From positions 970,001-1,034,000 of the forward strand of contig NZ_CP072334.1 in the NCBI RefSeq assembly GCF_018127805.1: DNA of 64,000 bases, read 5' to 3'. Position numbers and translations under genes: made by a program. Origin of the DNA: Prevotella sp. oral taxon 475. GTDB lineage: Bacteria; Bacteroidota; Bacteroidia; Bacteroidales; Bacteroidaceae. Within the stretch, counting starts at the first letter, position 1, and each line of letters begins with the position of its first letter. Under the pieces are notes generated by a model. It did not search any database, was not told where the DNA came from, and saw only the letters and a list, made by a program, of their open reading frames with translations. Below, one piece after another: positions 36,654 through 45,776 of the stretch.

Positions 36654-37334
36654 TCAAGTTGCCTGACAAAGCCGTAGGAAAAGTACACGCCTGCCCAGCG
36701 CAGCAAGTCCGAAAGGCAGACTTCGTACCTTTCCTTTTCCGTCATCATATTCGTCTATAAACGAAGTACCATTCACTGTGGTAAAAGCACGATTAACGAT
36801 GCTACTTTTAAATGGATAAGCAGAATTATCTGCAACTTGACTACCATCGCTAAATCCCAACTTCATAAAAACTTCCTTCCATTCATACCAACTTGGTAAA
36901 TACCAAACGCCGGGTTTATTAATATTTACTCCGGTAAGTATAACCTTGTTTGTTAAATCCGAACTGTTATAGAAGTTACCTGCATAATAGTATGCAGGAA
37001 AAAGCAGGTCTTCAGCTTTTGCTTTACCCTTATAGTTTTTTTTCATGTTCACACTTGACTACTTGTGGTATTGCCTAGCCCTTCTTCATAAATAAAAAAA
37101 CATTTTGAAATTGCGTTGTCCCCAATTATGATAATCATCCGCATCAAACTTTGCTTTTGCTCCCCCATTGGCATCCCAAAGAGCAATAGCCCGATGTAAG
37201 GCAAACACGATTGCAATGGGGGTATGTCCTTGACGACCGCTTTCACTAAAATAACCCGTTTTACCATTCTCGAACAAAACTCGTTTTATTTTCTCTTTCG
37301 TCTTGCAAGCAAAAGAACATAAAAAAGCGAACAA
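36654..37334 (-). pseudogene. Frameshifted FISUMP-type surface protein remnant (cassette E)
   Basis: Two frames on the minus strand together give a decayed FISUMP-like C-terminal region. The upstream frame (37334-37086) reads FENGKTGYFSESGRQGHTPI, AIVFALHRAI, DANGGAKAKFDADDYHNWG. The downstream frame (37052-36654) reads LLFPAYYYAGNFYN, GVWYLPSWYEWKEVF and SLPFGLAALG. These are typical consecutive blocks (TPIAIVF, then FPAYYY, then WYLPS) of the Prevotella-type proteins. No start codon, signal peptide or small-peptide gene is left. A decayed copy of the (AC)n leader lies just upstream, at 37335-37480. Confidence 0.65.
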
Positions 37335-37480
37335 AGGGGACTTCTCGCAGCTCTTTGCTTATGTGGGTTACATCGCGCCTAACGCACGCGTACCAGTATA
37401 AAGAGTGTTTAAAGTGTTATCTGAGCGACGGTGCGAAGTGTATTAGCAATTTTTTGGAGCTACCAAATAATTGGGCAATA
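37335..37480 (-). repeat. Decayed copy of the cassette leader without (AC)n
   Basis: On the minus strand: AATTATTTGGTAGCTCCAAA, then ACACTTCGCACCGTCGCTCA, GATAACACTTTAAACACT, an ACGCGTGCG stretch, and CCCTTTGTTCGCTTTTTTAT. It aligns in order with the leaders of cassettes A and B, but the AC tract is reduced to ACAC. No promoter is left. 37480-37811 has no other feature that I can support. Confidence 0.75.
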
Positions 37481-37811
37481 AATTAGCAGAGAAATCTAAC
37501 ATTCTTTGCATTACACCATTACTTTGTGATATGTTGTTACTAATTTTTTTACAGCGTAAAAGATATAACATTCTTTTAAACGAGCAAATAAATAAATGGA
37601 AAAGAAATGTTGGACAAGCATCATACTATTTCTGCTCTTTAGTATTTCTTGAAAGAAATTTTGTATATCTCAAGAAATTTTGCTAATATTGTGGGTGAAT
37701 CGCACTTTCGTTCTTTGCCTCTTAGTTGCTTAAGTGTAATTAAGTTGTAAGAAGTACGCATAGGAATTTTTATATATTAAATATTAATTTCTGTAAACGA
37801 ATAGAATAAAG

Positions 37812-38675
37812 ATGGAAAATCAAGAACTTGCCTTACAAATCCATTATTTCATGGATGAAGAAAATCGTCATTCTATAAATGCCATAACTCACAATGAATG
37901 CGAAAAGATTCTTCTATCGTATATTCAGGAGATAGCTCGTCTTTCTCAGGAAAAAAATCTTGAACTTATCTCCAATCTAAGTGAAGAAGGAGGCTGGAAG
38001 GATAATCTCACTATTTTATGTAAAAATCCTTTATTCATAGGCCTTGCTGGTATACTTTTAGGGCATTTTATAAGCCCGGCAAAAGATTCTACAGAAAAAG
38101 TGAAAGATTTGATAGAAGCAGCAAGTAAAATAAAAGAATCTAATCTCACAGAAGAGGAAACTGCGGCATTGATTAAGGGAGAAGAAAAATTGGAAAACTT
38201 TGCCAGTATCTACTATGGAAAACTAAATTCTGATCCTCAGGTAGTAAAGGTCCAATCAATACTGACTAATATTAGAAACAAGGAACAAATTCTCAATACT
38301 GCAATTGACAAAAAAGACTTTGAAGGACATATTGTAACTAAGCGAACTCGAAAATATAAGGTTTTAGGAACCAACATCCTCATTATTTCTCCATTATTGG
38401 TAGAAGTTAAACGCTTAAAATGGAGAGGAAAATATAATGGAAAAGAAATTCCGTTTATAATGAAAGACCATGATTTTCTCACTGATGTCCACAACAGAAA
38501 GGTTTCATTTGAGTCGGGGACTTCTATAAATTGTGATATAGAAGTAGAGGAAACTATAAAAATAAGAGCAAGATATGAAACTATTGAATATCGTTATACA
38601 GTAATTAAGGTTAACCAATGGTTTGATGGAAGCCATGCAAAAATAGATGGGAAAGAGTACACTTACAAGGAATAG
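37812..38675 (+). CDS. Unrecognised 287-aa protein with one membrane helix
   Basis: AT-rich gene in the accessory region. The N-terminal ~75 residues are helical and charged; a single hydrophobic helix (NPLFIGLAGILLGHFISP) is near residues 77-95; a Lys/Glu-rich middle follows, and the C-terminal third is beta-rich (DFEGHIVTKRTRKYKVLGTN ... YTVIKVNQWFDGSHAKIDGK). I do not recognise the family and assign no function. It lies between a dead fimbrillin-type gene and a conjugative-transposon remnant, a setting in which cargo or defence genes occur. Confidence 0.6.
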   Translation: MENQELALQIHYFMDEENRHSINAITHNECEKILLSYIQEIARLSQEKNLELISNLSEEGGWKDNLTILCKNPLFIGLAGILLGHFISPAKDSTEKVKDLIEAASKIKESNLTEEETAALIKGEEKLENFASIYYGKLNSDPQVVKVQSILTNIRNKEQILNTAIDKKDFEGHIVTKRTRKYKVLGTNILIISPLLVEVKRLKWRGKYNGKEIPFIMKDHDFLTDVHNRKVSFESGTSINCDIEVEETIKIRARYETIEYRYTVIKVNQWFDGSHAKIDGKEYTYKE

Positions 38676-39386
38676 ATACAACAAACACCCTCAAGAAACA
38701 TATTTGAAATTCTTTTTGAACTGATGGAAGAGGGCATTGTGGAGTAAATTAGTGTCATATTACGGAAGCCGATGGTATAATACCGCTTGCCCCGCACACG
38801 ATACCTTACCTCCTCATAGTTGGGGATGACAACATTGGCATCAATGCCCCGTAGCACCTCCCCACAGACAACGCTCCCTGCCATAGAGCAGCAACACCAA
38901 TCTGTCCGTCAGATAGGTTTCCGCCTGCAAGGTGATTGCCCCACCATAAACAAAACCGTCTTTATTGCGTATCGTAGAGCCGTCGAAGAGCAGTTTCTTG
39001 CCGCCATTAACCATCTCATAGCCTGCCAAGGCGGAAACACCCGCCGACAGGAAAAAGGTCTTGCTTCCGTCCGAAAGCACGTCACAGAAGAAACCACCCT
39101 CACCCGTGAACTGCTCCACGGGAATGCGGCTTTCCCGATAAGGATGGTATCGGCGGAGATATTCTGCCCCGAACACCCATTGATGTCCGCCTTTGGTGTA
39201 GGTGGAAAGCGAAGCCCTGAACGAATAGCCTGCGTTGTTACTTGCAGACTTGGCATAAAAACCGTCTGCCATGCCTGCCGTGAGGCGGATACCTTTCATT
39301 CCGGGCAGACAGCGTTGGGCGTGCGCCTGCCCTGCAAAGAGGGCAAGCGACACGACAAAGAGGAAAAATGCAAGCTTTCTCATCAT
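38663..39386 (-). pseudogene. traO: TraO-like conjugative transposon protein, frameshifted
   Basis: Starts with MMRKLAFFLFVVSLALFAGQ and a signal peptide ending AHAQ, followed by GMKGIRLTAGMADGFYAKS, WVFGAEYLRR and YGGAITLQAETYLTDRL, the pattern of TraO from Bacteroides conjugative transposons. The main frame ends at 38841 (GGATGH); the following 130 nt continue in another frame as CGEVLRGIDANVVIPNYEEV, so there is probably a frameshift near 38870. The start overlaps the traN stop in the usual TAATG arrangement. Confidence 0.7.
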
Positions 39387-39905
39387 TACTTCACTTCAAG
39401 TTCGCTGATTTCCCTTGCACGCACAAGGTTTTCGTTCTCGATGACGAACGACTGATGCCTGCCGCCGTTCTTCTCGCACAGCTCCACGACAAGTTGCTTG
39501 CCGTCGGGGATGGTGAACTTCGACATGGCAAAGACCGTGCGCTCACTCTTGCCGCCCGGCACGCAGGTAACATAGTTCTGCGCCCGCAGCGGAAGCACGA
39601 CCTGCTCCTGCACGGCCGTGCGCTTGACTACCTTCTTGTCCACGATTTTCCAAGTGACGTAATCCACGTCGAAAGGAATGTGGCTTTGGTTCCTGATTTC
39701 CGTGTGGAAGTAAATCAGTCCGCCGTGCGTATAAATACCTTTCAGCAGGTATTGTACACCGAAATGCTTGCAGCCGATGTGCTTGACTGTTCGTCTGTCC
39801 TGCCTGTAAATGGACTTCATGATGAGCCGCACGAGCATCGGGCTCTCACTGCCCAGTTCGTTAAGGTACACCTCCTGCGCATTGTTCGGACGGTTCGCAC
39901 TTTCA
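39386..39905 (-). pseudogene. traN: TraN-like conjugative transposon protein, 5'-truncated
   Basis: C-terminal part of a TraN-type protein: QEVYLNELGSESPMLVRLIM, YIDYHTEIRN-type segment (LIYFHTEIRNQSHIPFDVDY), VKRTAVQEQVVLPLR and FVIENENLVRAREISELEVK. In the full-length family a signal region and several hundred further residues precede this. Here the frame meets a stop near 39930 and there is no start, so only the 3' end remains. It was in operon with traO. The fragment marks an old, decayed integrative conjugative element. Confidence 0.75.
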
Positions 39906-40093
39906 CTGTCGTGAATGATGTGTGCTTTGCACCAATCTTAGCTGCGCTCGGCATAGCCGGAACAAATTCCTCTCTGCCCTTGTTGGCAAAAGAAGTCCGT
40001 TCTCCACCATGCATAAAATGTCATATCGAAATGAATGCTTTCTACAGAGGTGAGTTATAAGATAATTGTGAATTTTATGGGTTTAAACAGTGC

Positions 40094-40158
40094 TATACTC
40101 ATTTTTTATGTGTATCTTTGCGCCACTAGTAATATTATCATCAAGATAGTAGAGTATA
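40094..40158. promoter_or_regulatory. Promoter region of the Panacea pair with flanking inverted repeat
   Basis: TATACTC (40094-40100) and GAGTATA (40152-40158) are inverted copies on either side of a -7 element TATCTTTG (40113-40120). This could be an operator for autoregulation by the antitoxin. The -33 box is weak. Confidence 0.5.
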
Positions 40159-40162
40159 TATT

Positions 40163-40669
40163 ATGGAAGAGAAAATAGCTTGTTTTGAGTATATTGTAGA
40201 CCAATTACGTCTTAGGAACAATGGTAGTTTAGATGGGTTTACGACTCTGAAACTAATAAAACTTCTATTCCTAGTTGTAGGTGTTTCTTCAAACGAAAAT
40301 GAAGAAGGGCTTACAAGGATTTTTAATAAATTTTCTGCTATGCCTTATGGACCTGTTGAAAGTGATATTTATAATGCAATTCAAACAAATAGACTTAATA
40401 AATATTACATAAGTTCATCTTTGTGCACTATAAAAGAGGACCGTGATATAAATCTAAAAGGACAAGATAGGCAAGAAATTAATGATGCTATAGAGCAATT
40501 GCTGATAAAAAACCCTAAAATATTACAATCCCAGCCTTTTGAGTTGGTAGATATCACCCATAAATGGAGTTGTTGGAGAACATGCTATAATGTTGCCTTG
40601 TCTAATAACAGACATAGCATAGATATGCCTGCAAGAATGATTCAAAAAAGTGTCAAATATTACCAATAA
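40163..40669 (+). CDS. Panacea-domain (SocA/DUF4065-like) antitoxin
   Basis: 168 aa. The Panacea core is visible: FEYIVDQLRL at the start, TTLKLIKLLFLVVGV, then FNKFSAMPYGPVESDIYNAI, the kYGPv-type signature. Proteins with this domain act as antitoxins that neutralise very different toxins. The next gene starts 2 nt after its stop, as expected for an antitoxin-first pair. Strongly AT-rich compared with the surrounding chromosome, indicating recent acquisition. A GepA-like role in phage growth control is another use of the domain. Confidence 0.78.
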   Translation: MEEKIACFEYIVDQLRLRNNGSLDGFTTLKLIKLLFLVVGVSSNENEEGLTRIFNKFSAMPYGPVESDIYNAIQTNRLNKYYISSSLCTIKEDRDINLKGQDRQEINDAIEQLLIKNPKILQSQPFELVDITHKWSCWRTCYNVALSNNRHSIDMPARMIQKSVKYYQ

Positions 40670-40671
40670 AT

Positions 40672-42348
40672 ATGGGTTTGCACATCGAAGAATGTATTGA
40701 TAAATACAAAGAGTTTTTCTCACAAGAGGACAACTCCAATGGCTTATCTGAAAAATATAGTACAGAAGAGGACGTTTTTACCAAAGAAAAGTATGAAGAA
40801 TTTGAACGTATATTCTTTATAACAATGAATAACGCTCTATTTATTGGTGAGTATTTAGAAGATAATTACACAGAGAAAATAGAGGAGTTTGAAAATATCC
40901 TACTTAATAATGATAGCAAATTCTCTCCTTATATTAGAAATGCATTAAAAGGGCTAAGAGAGGCTCTTTTTGGTATTCAAACTGAAAATAGAACGTTACA
41001 GGTAAATCTCACCAAAAATGATTCTTCTACAGTAGCAAGCCCATTAGAGAATTTTCAATACTATGATGCTTGGCATACGATATCGCTTAAATTGCTTTAT
41101 ATAGACCACACACTAATCAATAAAAGAGAATATAGAGAAACGCTTATAAAGTTGTACTACGAGATTGAAGCGACTATTATCGGACTTGATAACGAAGATT
41201 TACGCCAAGTTTTTCAAAAGTTGAAAAGTAAGTGCTCTTTCTTGTTAGGAAAGACGTTTGTCTTTGATAATAAAGAAAAATACTATTATTCTGTCGATTT
41301 CGAAAAAAAGAAAGTGAATGAGATAATAAAAGGTGACACATTCAATAAAGAATTCTCTTCTTTTTTTGCACAGATGTACCCATGTAGATATGAGAAGGAG
41401 CTAATTTGTAAATATCAAAAAGAATTCTCTGAAAAGAACTTTTCTTCAACAGGTTTTATTGTTTTAGCATATTATTATGATACATCAGAGAGAAAGTCAG
41501 TACAGAGATTAAAAAACTTATTAGAAGACTTTCATGAATATGAAGAATCAATGAAGAACAGGGGTTTATCTAAGTTCGATTCCGAAGCCATTCAAAGTAT
41601 AAAAAGTTATATCTCAAATTGCTATTTTTCCTTATCACTAAAACAAAAAGGATATACTATTGATAGCTTGAAAATAGATATAGAAAAAATAGAAGCTACC
41701 CAAGAAGAAACAGGTATTACGAATTATCATCCATATAAAAAAGCACTATCCTTCTTGGGTAAGCATATAGAAACCCTTAAAGAGGATGAGAGTAAACAAC
41801 TTCAAAACGGATTGGAGCTATATAACAATCTATACAAAAAATATAAATCAACATATGAAGAGTGCATATTGCGCTGCTTTACTCCCTTCCAGCTTTTGAA
41901 AAATGATTGTAAAACTGATAATACCATCTTTTTTGCATCCACATTTTCAAAGCCTATTTCTCCACATAAATTAAAAGATGATGAGCGTAAATATCGAGAT
42001 TTAATGCTGTACTTAAGGATGAAAGAACGCTTAGCAAAGAGAGAAGCCGAAATAACGAGCGTTGCTAACAGTATTCGAGATTTTAGGCGTCAGTCTTTTG
42101 AATACTTAGGTATTTTTATAACAATCATAACCTTTCTGTTCGGTAGTATCCAGTTATTCGGAAACAAAGAAATTACTCCAAAAGCTTCGATTATCAATAT
42201 TGTCTCTTTAGGAATTGTTTTAGCAATATTCATGGCAATGTTATACATAATATTGTATTGCACAAGATGTAAGATCCTAGCTTTGTCTATCCTTGTAATA
42301 TTAAGTTTTATAGCACTTGTTGTTTATACGAACTATATCCAAGTATGA
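40672..42348 (+). CDS. 558-aa helical protein with C-terminal membrane helices, Panacea partner
   Basis: No named family recognised. Residues ~1-455 are almost all helical and highly charged (Lys/Glu), perhaps a repeat-type scaffold. Then come a coiled-coil-like YLRMKERLAKREAEITSVAN, and three or four membrane helices (YLGIFITIITFLFGSIQLF; IINIVSLGIVLAIFMAMLYI; LALSILVILSFIALVVYTNY). By position it is the toxin or effector of the Panacea pair. A large sensor-like body plus a membrane end is unlike the small toxins usually paired with Panacea antitoxins. Confidence 0.6.
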   Translation: MGLHIEECIDKYKEFFSQEDNSNGLSEKYSTEEDVFTKEKYEEFERIFFITMNNALFIGEYLEDNYTEKIEEFENILLNNDSKFSPYIRNALKGLREALFGIQTENRTLQVNLTKNDSSTVASPLENFQYYDAWHTISLKLLYIDHTLINKREYRETLIKLYYEIEATIIGLDNEDLRQVFQKLKSKCSFLLGKTFVFDNKEKYYYSVDFEKKKVNEIIKGDTFNKEFSSFFAQMYPCRYEKELICKYQKEFSEKNFSSTGFIVLAYYYDTSERKSVQRLKNLLEDFHEYEESMKNRGLSKFDSEAIQSIKSYISNCYFSLSLKQKGYTIDSLKIDIEKIEATQEETGITNYHPYKKALSFLGKHIETLKEDESKQLQNGLELYNNLYKKYKSTYEECILRCFTPFQLLKNDCKTDNTIFFASTFSKPISPHKLKDDERKYRDLMLYLRMKERLAKREAEITSVANSIRDFRRQSFEYLGIFITIITFLFGSIQLFGNKEITPKASIINIVSLGIVLAIFMAMLYIILYCTRCKILALSILVILSFIALVVYTNYIQV

Positions 42349-42506
42349 TAAACTCTTCTTTGTATATTATACGGATAATTTCTATTCTTATTTTTCAATA
42401 CTATACACTTTCAGTATATAAATATGGATATAACATCTCTACCATTTTTTAGAAAAGTGTACAAGTATTTCTGCCTACATTAGATTATTTTGTTTAAAAA
42501 GCAATA

Positions 42507-42560
42507 AAACAGGAAGAGTGAAAAGATACTACGCCACACGACCGAGCATGCTTTTCACCC
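42507..42560 (-). terminator. Possible terminator after HU gene C
   Basis: On the minus strand: GGGTGAAAAG, 25-nt loop, CTTTTCACTC, then CCTGTTTTATT. The rest of 42349-42587 holds nothing I can recognise. Confidence 0.5.
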
Positions 42561-42587
42561 TTTCACCTTTTTCAATATTTCACCTTT

Positions 42588-43043
42588 CTACAGTTTCGGC
42601 TTTGGCTTAGCGGGTTTCTTCTCCTCGCCTTTCCATTCCTCCCATTCAATCGTCACATCCGACAGTCCGCGAACGGCGCGTTTGCCGCTACCGCTCCCTG
42701 CCGCACTCTTGCTGAACCGTGTTTCGGGGATAAAGCGCACACGAACGCCGGTAATCAGATTGGCCGACACCTCTTTCTCTGTCGGGGCACCGCCCTTAGC
42801 CGCAATGGCCGTAAAGTAGAACGAGCCGATGCCGTCGAGTTTCACCGAACGGCCTTGCGCCATATAGTCGGCCATAATCGGGGCCAGTGCGGTGAACACG
42901 GCACGCACGTCGGCTGCACTAACGGTCGACTCGGCAGCGATGCGTTTGCACAGCTGTTCGGTACTCACGGGGCTACCCACAAGAATTGATTTGGGGTACC
43001 ACCGGTTGTTGATTTTCATTAGCATTTTCTTCCAAAAAGCCAT
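42588..43043 (-). CDS. HU-family DNA-binding protein, cassette C
   Basis: 151 aa. Differs from the cassette A HU protein at only a handful of positions (for example MLMKINNRWYPKSILV against ILMKVNNKWYPKSVLV) and has the same PETRFSK core and Lys/Pro tail. The short sequence CCGTAAGCACAAAACA upstream is also conserved between A and C. It lies downstream of the broken fimbrillin C gene on the same strand, with a 22-bp array between them. Confidence 0.88.
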   Translation of the reverse strand: MAFWKKMLMKINNRWYPKSILVGSPVSTEQLCKRIAAESTVSAADVRAVFTALAPIMADYMAQGRSVKLDGIGSFYFTAIAAKGGAPTEKEVSANLITGVRVRFIPETRFSKSAAGSGSGKRAVRGLSDVTIEWEEWKGEEKKPAKPKPKL

Positions 43044-43120
43044 AATTTAAAATGTTTTGTGCTTACGGTCGAAATCGAAACGCAGGTGGCGGGCGGTTTG
43101 AAGTAGAGCGGTATATTGCC

Positions 43121-43318
43121 GCCTGAAGCTGAACAATCTGTTGTCTGAAATCAAGGCGGATATGGTCTGTAATCAGAACAGCCTTTGTCTGTAGTAGGAC
43201 TACATCGTGTCTAAAGTAGGAGTAGATGCCATCTGTCCTAGGACTAGACCTCGTCTAAAGTAGGACTACATCTTGCCTATAGTAAGCGTAGACAGAACCT
43301 GCATCAGAACAACATACC
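43121..43318. repeat. 22-bp array after fimbrillin C
   Basis: Nine 22-bp units start at 43121, 43143, 43165 and so on to 43297; the best read GTCTAAAGTAGGACTACATC plus two bases. In reverse complement it is the family of cassette A (TAGTCCTACTTTAGAT). Relative to the fimbrillin gene both arrays have the same orientation. 43319-43493 is AT-rich spacer without recognisable features. Confidence 0.9.
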
Positions 43319-43493
43319 ATTTCCTTCCTACCGACCTTTCGTCTTTATCTCTTTTTCGCACATAAGCGGATGAATAAATATGTTAACTAAAAAATATTTC
43401 TTGTTGATACCCTCCGTCTTCGGCTGTCGAGCCGAGGAGCGCGAGGGGGATATTAATTGCAATGGTTTTCACACGAGGTAATACCACTTTGAA

Positions 43494-44651
43494 TCACTCA
43501 AATGGTTGTAAGACAGACGCATAGGGGCGATAACCACCCATTATGATTACTTCATCCTCTTGGAAGCCCATGAGGTACGCATTGAGACCTAAGCTGTTGA
43601 GTGGGTCCCCACTTGACGACCAATAGATACCGAGGCGACCAACATAGTTGAGAGTGCCCGTGCTGAAGGAACCTAACATGGGAAGGAAGAAGTAGTCGGA
43701 GGTGGAGGCAGGGATATCTCTGGTGGGAGTGGACGGTAGATATTGGTAGGTGGTACGGAAATCGATGCCCGTTGCATCAGAAGAAGAAAAGTAGAACTTC
43801 TCTTTCATGTCAGTTTGAGAGGTCAGCTGGCTGTAGCCTGCGGCTTTTAAGTCGTTGTAGATTACCGATCGTTTCTTTAGCCATAAGCCGCCCGTATAAA
43901 GGTGTCCTTTGAAAGTCCAGGGAGTCTTATTGTCATAATGTGGGTCGCCGTAAGTTTTGTAATACAGCATCTCATTGGCGTTGGGGGCAATGGTGCAGGA
44001 ATTGACAGCATTGGTGACTACACCGTAGCCATTATAAGCAGTGCTGTAGTTGCTATTAGCGGAGCGAGTGCCATAACTGTCGTAATTGGTATTGTTTTCG
44101 AGCACATCGGGTAAGGTTACGCCATCCCAGTAAGGAGCCTTAGCATCCCATTGGTAGAAATAATTGAGCCATGGGCTGTAGTCGGTCACTTGCAAATCGG
44201 TAACCACACGACGGTTTTTGCCGGCAGTAAGGGTGAGATTGTTGTAAGTCTTGGTGATGGTGCCACTCTTTTGGGTGGTGTTGTCGCGCAGGGTGTATTC
44301 CACGGTGAGAGTGCCGTAGGTACCGGGAGCTAATACCATGATGGCAGCGTTCTTGGAAGGGTCGGGGATAGTGCCTCCGGGGACAGTGAAGTTGTTGTTG
44401 AGTGTGAGAGTGATACTTTGGTTGGTTGCGGAGGCTATGGGGCGTGATGTGAGGTCGATACCATTGTCGTTGAAGTTGAACTCACCTGCGATGGCTTGGT
44501 CGGCAGTCACCTTGATTTGAGTAATATAGGCACCGTCTATGGCACCTTGCTGGTTGTAGGGCATAAAGGTAAGGTAAGCCGCCTTATGGTCGAGGGTGAA
44601 GTTGTATCGACTACCCGACTTGGTGGCAATGGCTGTACCGCTTACAAACAT
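43494..44651 (-). pseudogene. Fimbrillin-like protein, cassette C, 5' end removed by IS
   Basis: 385 residues remain. They begin inside the fimbrillin domain (SGTAIATKSGSRYNFTLDHK, AAYLTFMPY, IKVTADQAIAGEFNFNDNGI) and contain the C-terminal blocks YKTYGDPHYDNK, GHLYTGGLWLKK and DYFFLPMLG. The lipoprotein signal and about 160 N-terminal residues are missing: an IS982-type element joins directly upstream (44660). The ATG at 44651 is fortuitous. No export signal is left, so the gene is probably inactive. Confidence 0.85.
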
Positions 44652-45453
44652 ATATAGCGATGACTACCACTGACAACGTTACTGAAATATTCTGTATACA
44701 GGATGAGTTCTGCAAGAATTTAGATGCCGAATTAACTAAAAACCTTCATATTGCACCCATAGACGAGGGATATAAGCACATGAAAAACCGCAAAGGGCAA
44801 ATGTCTAAGAACGAAATCATGACCATTCTGCTGTACTACCATTTTGGTTCTTTCCGCAACTTCAAGCACTATTACCTCTTTTTCGTCAAGGAACATCTGG
44901 CAAGCTACTTCCCTAAGGCTGTTTCCTACACGCGTTTCGTGGAACTCATGCCCCGCGTGTTCTTCGACCTGATGGCCTTCATGCGCATCGAAGGTTTTGG
45001 GAAATGCACGGGTATTAATTTCGTAGACAGCACGATGATTCCCGTATGCCACAACATGAGAAGGAGATTTAACAAGGTGTTTGATGGACTTACCAAGAAC
45101 GGAAAGGGGACGATGGACTGGTGTCATGGCTTCAAGCTGCATCTGCTGTGCAACGAGATGGGCGACGTCCTCACCTTCTGTCTGACTCCCGCAAACGTAG
45201 ACGATAGAGACTCCAGAGTGTGGAAGATCTTCACCAAGGTGCTCTACGGTAAAGTGTTTGCCGACAAGGGGTACATCAAACAAAATTTCTTTGAGAACCT
45301 CTTCACCCAAGGCCAACCTTGTCCATTCACGGCATCGTTCTGTACATAGCTTCCTCATGAATCGCGGCATTGGCTGCATACTGTTTCTTCGAGAATAAGT
45401 CCGAAACTCTACCCATGCACATTGAAAAGAGTAGGCAATTGGAACTCTTCTAA
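44640..45453 (+). mobile_element. Degenerate IS982-family insertion
   Basis: The transposase frame from 44660 (MTTTDNVTEIFCIQDEFCKN) carries the IS982 pattern: KNRKGQMSKNEIMTILLYYH, GINFVDSTMIPVCHNMR, GFKLHLLCNEMGDVLTFCLT, VFADKGYIKQNFFENLF. After residue ~215 an internal deletion of roughly 60-70 codons joins it in another frame to HSRHRSVHSFLM (45324-45359). A second shift leads to IAALAAYCFFENKSETLP and the end LELF-stop at 45453. The element is therefore not autonomous. Its terminal repeats could not be identified with certainty. Confidence 0.82.
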
Positions 45454-45776
45454 GCTAATCCTTATCCCGAGCTGACGTAAAAGGTGCTGTATTACGGCCT
45501 AAGTTACAAAAAAAATGCGATAATGCAAGAAAGTATTGTATATTGATAATATAGTGTACAATGATTTACTATATTATTCCTAATTTTGTGCACGAAAACC
45601 GGCCAATTGTTGTTAGATTATGGTAAAATGTGCGCTGTTGCAACCATTTTATTCCTTGTGGAGCTAAATCAATAGCAAATTGAATGGTTGCCCATAAAAC
45701 AGCCCTGCTTTGCCTAATCCTTGCAATAGGTGTAAATACGTATTAACAGTAACAATATATTTACCTATATAGACAA
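45454..45776 (+). promoter_or_regulatory. Upstream region of the mannan-type PUL
   Basis: AT-rich stretch after the IS. A -7 element TAATTTTG (45581-45588) lies ~190 nt before the first GH92 gene; the -33 box is unclear. Nothing else is recognised. Confidence 0.4.

Noticed and set aside
36481..36666. 61-codon plus-strand frame
   Set aside because: Opposite the dead FISUMP-type gene, no family features and no promoter.
35751..45453. Genomic island integrated at tRNA-Lys
   Set aside because: Integrases normally use the 3' end of the tRNA. The 3' ends here point to clpC, away from the accessory region, and no copy of the tRNA end is found on the far side.
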